DNA of 64,000 bases, from contig CBDUXP010000015.1 in assembly GCA_965371225.1 (NCBI GenBank), positions 1 through 64,000 of the forward strand, read 5' to 3'. The DNA is from CBDUXP01 sp965371225 [NCBI: uncultured bacterium] (GTDB taxonomy: Bacteria > Abyssobacteria > SURF-5 > CBDUXP01). This document shows positions 60,518 to 64,000 of the stretch, piece by piece. Under the pieces are notes generated by a model. It saw only the letters and a program-made list of their open reading frames with translations. It searched no databases and was not told the DNA's origin. Made by a program: the position numbers and the translations under genes. Position 1 is the stretch's first letter. Every line of letters starts with the position of its first letter.

Positions 60518-60637
60518 ATATCAGTAATACCATTATATACCACGCCCGAGGAGGCCGTCTACCTTAGGGCCCCGGTAGGGGTTCTGCTTGAGGCGAGCGG
60601 GGCCGTGCCGTAAGGTGGGGCCCGGAGGTTGCCAACC

Positions 60638-61462
60638 ATGCCATACGAAGGGTACTCATGCTTGCGCATTCGCCAAGACCAAGGCGTCGCGTTCGTCACC
60701 ATCGATCATCCCCCGATTAACCTGTTCGACATGGCCTTGATCCAGGAGATCAACCGAGTCGGCACGGAACTGGAGGTGGATGAGGCGGTGAAAGTGGTCG
60801 TGTTCGACAGTGCGGACTCCGACTTCTTTATCGCCCACGCGGACGTGGAACTCATTCAGGGGCTGCCCACCAAAGCGCCACCGAAGTCGCAAGAACTCTC
60901 CATCTTTCACGCGATGGTGGACCGGTACCGCACCATGCCGAAGGCGACCATCGCGAAGATTGAGGGATGCGCCCGCGGCGGCGGCAGCGAGTTTGTCCTG
61001 TCGCTGGACATGCGTTTCGCCGCGCTCGGCCGGGCAGTGCTCGCCCAACCGGAAGTGGCCCTCGGCATCATTCCCGGCGGCGGCGGCACGCAACGGCTCC
61101 CGCGTCTGATGGGGCGCAGCCGCGCGCTGGAAGTGATCCTCGGCTGTGAGGATATTCCCGCGGACTTGGCGGAACGGTACGGCTACGTGAACCGCGCGCT
61201 GCCACCGGAGGAACTCGGGCCGTTCGTGGAACGCCTGGCGTACCGCATCGCCTCGTTCCCCGCCCACGCCATCGCGCTGGCCAAGGCCAGCGTGAACGCC
61301 GCGGAGTTGCCCACGTTTGACGGACTGCTCGAGGAGGCGCACCTGTTCAACCAGACCCTGGAATACCCGGAGGCCCGCGCGCGCATGACGGCCTTCATGA
61401 GCGCAGGCGGGCAAACCCGCGAATTCGAGCTGAGCCTTGGTGAGCATGCCGGATCCCTCTAG
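60638..61462 (+). CDS. Enoyl-CoA hydratase/isomerase family protein
   Basis: 274 residues of the crotonase fold. Conserved points: FVTIDHPPINLFD near the N-terminus, FIAHADVELI, the oxyanion-hole region KIEGCARGGGSEFVLSLDMRFA, and ALGIIPGGGGTQRLPRLMG. The catalytic Glu positions of true hydratases fall in the GGGSEF stretch (one Glu) and after QPEVALG (second Glu), so hydratase activity is plausible. Its substrate is probably an enoyl-CoA of fatty-acid or aromatic breakdown. GGAGG 9 bp before the ATG. The stop overlaps the ankyrin gene start by 17 bp. Confidence 0.9.
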   Translation: MPYEGYSCLRIRQDQGVAFVTIDHPPINLFDMALIQEINRVGTELEVDEAVKVVVFDSADSDFFIAHADVELIQGLPTKAPPKSQELSIFHAMVDRYRTMPKATIAKIEGCARGGGSEFVLSLDMRFAALGRAVLAQPEVALGIIPGGGGTQRLPRLMGRSRALEVILGCEDIPADLAERYGYVNRALPPEELGPFVERLAYRIASFPAHAIALAKASVNAAELPTFDGLLEEAHLFNQTLEYPEARARMTAFMSAGGQTREFELSLGEHAGSL

Positions 61463-62000
61463 ACCGGTGTCCATTCCTAAACGGCAGAACCGAATGGCCC
61501 GGCCCTGGTGCGGTGTGGCCGGATGGGGTTGCGGGATTGTTGGGCTCGCGCTCGTGCTGCAGTGTGCGCCAAGCGGCGTTGTGATCAATGAGGACTCGCT
61601 GCATGACGCGGCGAGCAAGGGCGACTTGGCCCGGGTGGCGTTGCTGCTGGACGCCGGGGAGGACGTCAATGGGGCGTCCGCCAAAGGCGGGTCCGTGTTG
61701 CACCACGCCGCCCTCAGCGGCAATGCCGACTTGGTGGACTTTCTGCTCGGCGTCGGGGCCGATCCCACGGCGCGCACATTGCAGGGCGAAACCCCGTTGC
61801 ACTGGGGCGCATCCCGGGGCAGCCACGAGGTGGTGCGGCTGCTGGTGAAGGCGGGCGTCGACGTCAACGCGGTCGGCGAAGACGGGGAAACACCGCTGGA
61901 TATAGCCGGCACCCTGGAGGGCGAATTCCCCGAGGTGGTGAAGTACCTGTTGAGCGCCGGCGGCAAGCGCGCCCAAGACCTCGATCCGACGGCCGAGTAG
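61446..62000 (+). CDS. Ankyrin-repeat protein with N-terminal hydrophobic anchor
   Basis: 184 residues from ATG 61446; a second ATG at 61494 would give 168. A hydrophobic segment (GWGCGIVGLALVLQC) near the start is an anchor or signal. Three to four ankyrin repeats follow: SLHDAASKGDLARVALLLDAGEDV, SVLHHAALSGNADLVDFLLGVGAD, TPLHWGASRGSHEVVRLLVKAGVDV and a half repeat. Ankyrin repeats bind proteins. It follows the enoyl-CoA hydratase with a 17-bp overlap and precedes an SGNH hydrolase by 26 bp, so the three may be co-transcribed. Function unknown. Confidence 0.82.
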   Translation: MPDPSRPVSIPKRQNRMARPWCGVAGWGCGIVGLALVLQCAPSGVVINEDSLHDAASKGDLARVALLLDAGEDVNGASAKGGSVLHHAALSGNADLVDFLLGVGADPTARTLQGETPLHWGASRGSHEVVRLLVKAGVDVNAVGEDGETPLDIAGTLEGEFPEVVKYLLSAGGKRAQDLDPTAE

Positions 62001-62026
62001 GCGCCGGCAGCCAAGGGGAGCGGGCG

Positions 62027-63097
62027 GTGGCCACCACGGAGGAACAGGACCGGCCCGCGGACGCGAGCGAACCCACGGCCGAAGCGCCGTCCCGCAGCCG
62101 CGCCCAGCGCGTCCTCTTTCCCCTCGCCGCGCTCGGCTTGGCCGCCCTGTTAGTCCTGTTCGGCGCCGAAGGCCTGCTCCGCGTGCAGGAACGGCTGCTC
62201 CCGCGGGTGGAACGCGACACCACCGGCGCCGCGCCTCTGGCTGAAGGGAATCCGACGCCGCTCCCGCTGCGCGGGCCGCGCTACACGTTCGAGCCGGGCC
62301 AATTTCGCATCGTCACCCTGGGCGATTCGTTCACCTGGGGCGACGGCATTTGGGCGCATGAGGACGTGTGGCCCAACCGAATCGAAACGCTGTTGGCGGA
62401 GCGCACCACGCAATCGGTTGGGGTGGTCAACCTTGCGGTGCGCGGCTTCACTGCCGTGGCGAGCGCGAACGCGTTGCGCGATTTCGGAATCGGACTGAAG
62501 CCGGACCTCATCATGTACGGCTTCTACATCAACGACGCGCTACTCAATCTGCCCGATGGGCGCTGCCTCCTCTGGGACTACCAGTTGTACGCCAACCTCT
62601 TTCGCGATCCCTTGCACGACTGGTGGGACGCGCACAGTGCGCTGTACCGGCGCGCGAATTCCGGGTGGATGGCCTACCAGGTCCGCACGGATCCCGTGGG
62701 CTGGAACCGCCATTACACCGAGGGGACCGAGGAGTGGGCACAGTTCAAAGATGGGTTGCGCCACATGGCCGAGCTGGCGTGGGCCACCCGCACGCCGGTG
62801 GTGGTGGTGCTCTGGCCCGACTGGGGCGTCGGCAGCATTGCGCCGGGCGAGTACAAATGGGAGACGCTGTACGCCACCGTCGCCTCCGCCGCCACGCAAT
62901 ATGACCTGCGCGTGCTGGACCTGACGCCCGCGTTTGCGGCGACCGACCGCCCCCCGAAAGAGTGGTGTCTCACCCGAAACGACTGCCACCCCAGCGTGGA
63001 AGCGCACCATCTCGCGGCGAATCTCATCGTGGAATTTTTGCAGGAGCAGGGCCTGGGGCCCGGTCCGCCGCCCCCCGCGACGGCGGATGGATCCTGA
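62027..63097 (+). CDS. SGNH/GDSL hydrolase, membrane-anchored
   Basis: 356 residues from GTG 62027 (AAGGGGAG 6 bp upstream). Membrane helix: VLFPLAALGLAALLVLFGAEG. SGNH blocks: GDSFTWGDG (catalytic Ser, block I), VVNLAVRGF (block II Gly), YGFYINDAL (block III Asn) and NDCHPSVEAHH (block V Asp-x-x-His). All four catalytic residues are present. It is probably an esterase or acetyltransferase acting on extracytoplasmic sugars, as in O-antigen or alginate acetylation partners. It is downstream of the ankyrin gene. Confidence 0.85.
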   Translation: MATTEEQDRPADASEPTAEAPSRSRAQRVLFPLAALGLAALLVLFGAEGLLRVQERLLPRVERDTTGAAPLAEGNPTPLPLRGPRYTFEPGQFRIVTLGDSFTWGDGIWAHEDVWPNRIETLLAERTTQSVGVVNLAVRGFTAVASANALRDFGIGLKPDLIMYGFYINDALLNLPDGRCLLWDYQLYANLFRDPLHDWWDAHSALYRRANSGWMAYQVRTDPVGWNRHYTEGTEEWAQFKDGLRHMAELAWATRTPVVVVLWPDWGVGSIAPGEYKWETLYATVASAATQYDLRVLDLTPAFAATDRPPKEWCLTRNDCHPSVEAHHLAANLIVEFLQEQGLGPGPPPPATADGS

Positions 63098-63260
63098 CCC
63101 ACTCCCTGACGCCCCGTCCTCCGCGGCCTCGGATTCTGTAACGGGGGTATCCTTTTCGAGTATCGTGATGCGGTCCGCGTGGGGTGGAGGCCGGGCCGCG
63201 GCAAGGGCCTCCAGTGGGGCAAGCGATTCACACGCAGGACACGGAGCTGGGGACAAACGC

Positions 63261-64000
63261 GTGAGCACTGAACTCGACCTGATCAATACCATCCTGGGCC
63301 GGCGCCTGAAGCGCGGTGAGATGGTCGAGATCATCGGCGGGCTCAGCGCCGAGGAGAACGGCGGCGCGGACGAGCGGTGGGCCGACCTCCTCCACAAGCT
63401 GAACGCGCTCATCGAGGTTTCCAATCAGGTCGCGGACAGCCTTTCGCTCGACACCCTGCTGCCCCGGATGATCGCGCTCATTTCGGACGCGCTCGAGGCC
63501 GACCGCAGCACGCTGTTTCTTTACGACGCCTCGACGCGCGATCTCTACTCCCGCATCGCGCAGGGCGACGCCATGACCGAGATCCGGTTTCCGAGCCACC
63601 TGGGCATTGCGGGCTCCGTCTTCGCTTCCGGCGAGCCGATCCTCATTCCCGACGCGTACGCGGACGCGCGGTTCAATCAGGACGTGGACCGGCAGACCGG
63701 GTACCGCACGCGGAACATCCTGTGCGTCCCCATCCGGAGCCGGGACCAGGAATTGATCGGCGTCACCCAGGTGCTGAACAAGCGGCACGGGGAGTTCACT
63801 CCCGAGGACCAAGCGCTCCTCGCCGCCATCAATACGCAAGCCTCTTCGGCGCTCCGGAACGCGCTCCTGTTCGAGCAAGTCCAGAAGGCGCGCGAGGAAG
63901 AGCAGCAACTGCTGGAACTCACCACCACCATTTCCACGGAGCTGGAACTCAAGCCGCTCTTGCGCAAGATCATGGCGCAGGCGTCGCCCATGCTGGACGC
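63261..64000 (+). CDS. GAF-domain signalling protein, 3' end outside window
   Basis: 246 codons visible from GTG 63261. A helical N-terminus (ERWADLLHKLNALIEVSNQVADSLSLD) leads into a GAF domain (about 65-200): LEADRSTLFLYDASTRDLYSR, GIAGSVFASGEPILIPDAYAD and ILCVPIRSRDQELIGVTQVLNK. A coiled linker (EQVQKAREEEQQLLELTTTISTELEL) then starts what looks like a second GAF domain. GAF-linker-GAF N-termini like this are common in adenylate/guanylate cyclases, GGDEF proteins and sensor kinases; the output domain lies beyond the window. The domain typically binds cyclic nucleotides or other small ligands. Confidence 0.82.
   Translation, partial: MSTELDLINTILGRRLKRGEMVEIIGGLSAEENGGADERWADLLHKLNALIEVSNQVADSLSLDTLLPRMIALISDALEADRSTLFLYDASTRDLYSRIAQGDAMTEIRFPSHLGIAGSVFASGEPILIPDAYADARFNQDVDRQTGYRTRNILCVPIRSRDQELIGVTQVLNKRHGEFTPEDQALLAAINTQASSALRNALLFEQVQKAREEEQQLLELTTTISTELELKPLLRKIMAQASPMLD

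Noticed and set aside
1-64000. tRNA, rRNA, CRISPR arrays and phage genes
   Set aside because: Searched for by eye; no cloverleaf, regular direct-repeat array or phage structural gene was recognised.

Overview
This 64-kb window is high-GC, densely coding chromosomal DNA from a Gram-negative bacterium. The gene content points to a planctomycete or a close relative. Signs are two DUF1573 proteins, long secreted and lipid-anchored repeat proteins, an FG-GAP propeller, a short 'STGPRTPAGK...HGL' protein, a secreted protein with an NPLNAKGRGILPVAVLG tract, Tat-exported alkaline-phosphatase-like proteins and an HTTM/DCC1 fusion. This assignment is inferred from protein families; no rRNA or tRNA gene was seen. 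There is no CRISPR array, prophage or intact insertion sequence.

Layout. 1-14.6 kb: a leftward envelope operon (FG-GAP propeller, PilZ, glycosidase-like), a rightward HEAT/DUF1573 operon, a rhodanese, a MITE-like repeat, a thiol peroxidase, and three consecutive large lipoproteins of the pre-peptidase C-terminal type. 14.7-33.2 kb: a YgfZ-like protein; a TetR-controlled RND efflux operon with a perfect operator palindrome; a CbiX-like chelatase with a PIG-L deacetylase; a lipoate-ligase-like protein; an M20 peptidase; a metallo-beta-lactamase hydrolase; a secreted protein; two paralogous Tat proteins; a MATE exporter; and a radical SAM enzyme. 33.3-35.6 kb: a compact TetR regulon with two matching operators (TAGAC-N10-GTCTA), two unrecognised small proteins and a glutathione S-transferase. 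36-50.2 kb: an HTTM/DCC1 membrane protein, DUF1573, a ceramidase-like protein, an iron alcohol dehydrogenase, two tandem MelB-type symporters, an acetoacetate-decarboxylase-like protein and a MacAB-type ABC exporter. 50.3-56.4 kb: a second GST, a MntA/HepT toxin-antitoxin pair followed by the tail of a lost GST paralog, then an HxlR regulon (acyl-CoA dehydrogenase, HxlR, CxxC protein) with twin operators and an APH-type kinase. 56.5-64 kb: a methyltransferase, an FAD/NAD oxidoreductase with ferredoxin clusters, two SGNH hydrolases, a small membrane protein, an enoyl-CoA hydratase, an ankyrin protein and a GAF-domain sensor cut by the window edge.

How the genes work together. Several small regulator-centred units look built for xenobiotic, electrophile or lipid stress: TetR-RND, TetR-GST, and HxlR with acyl-CoA dehydrogenase and an AhpD-like protein. 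The best candidates for something undescribed are the TetR operon with two orphan small proteins, the HxlR pair of operators with a probably leaderless hxlR mRNA, and the toxin-antitoxin module sitting where most of a GST paralog has been lost. Genes are tightly packed: ATGA overlaps are common and three convergent pairs overlap at their 3' ends.
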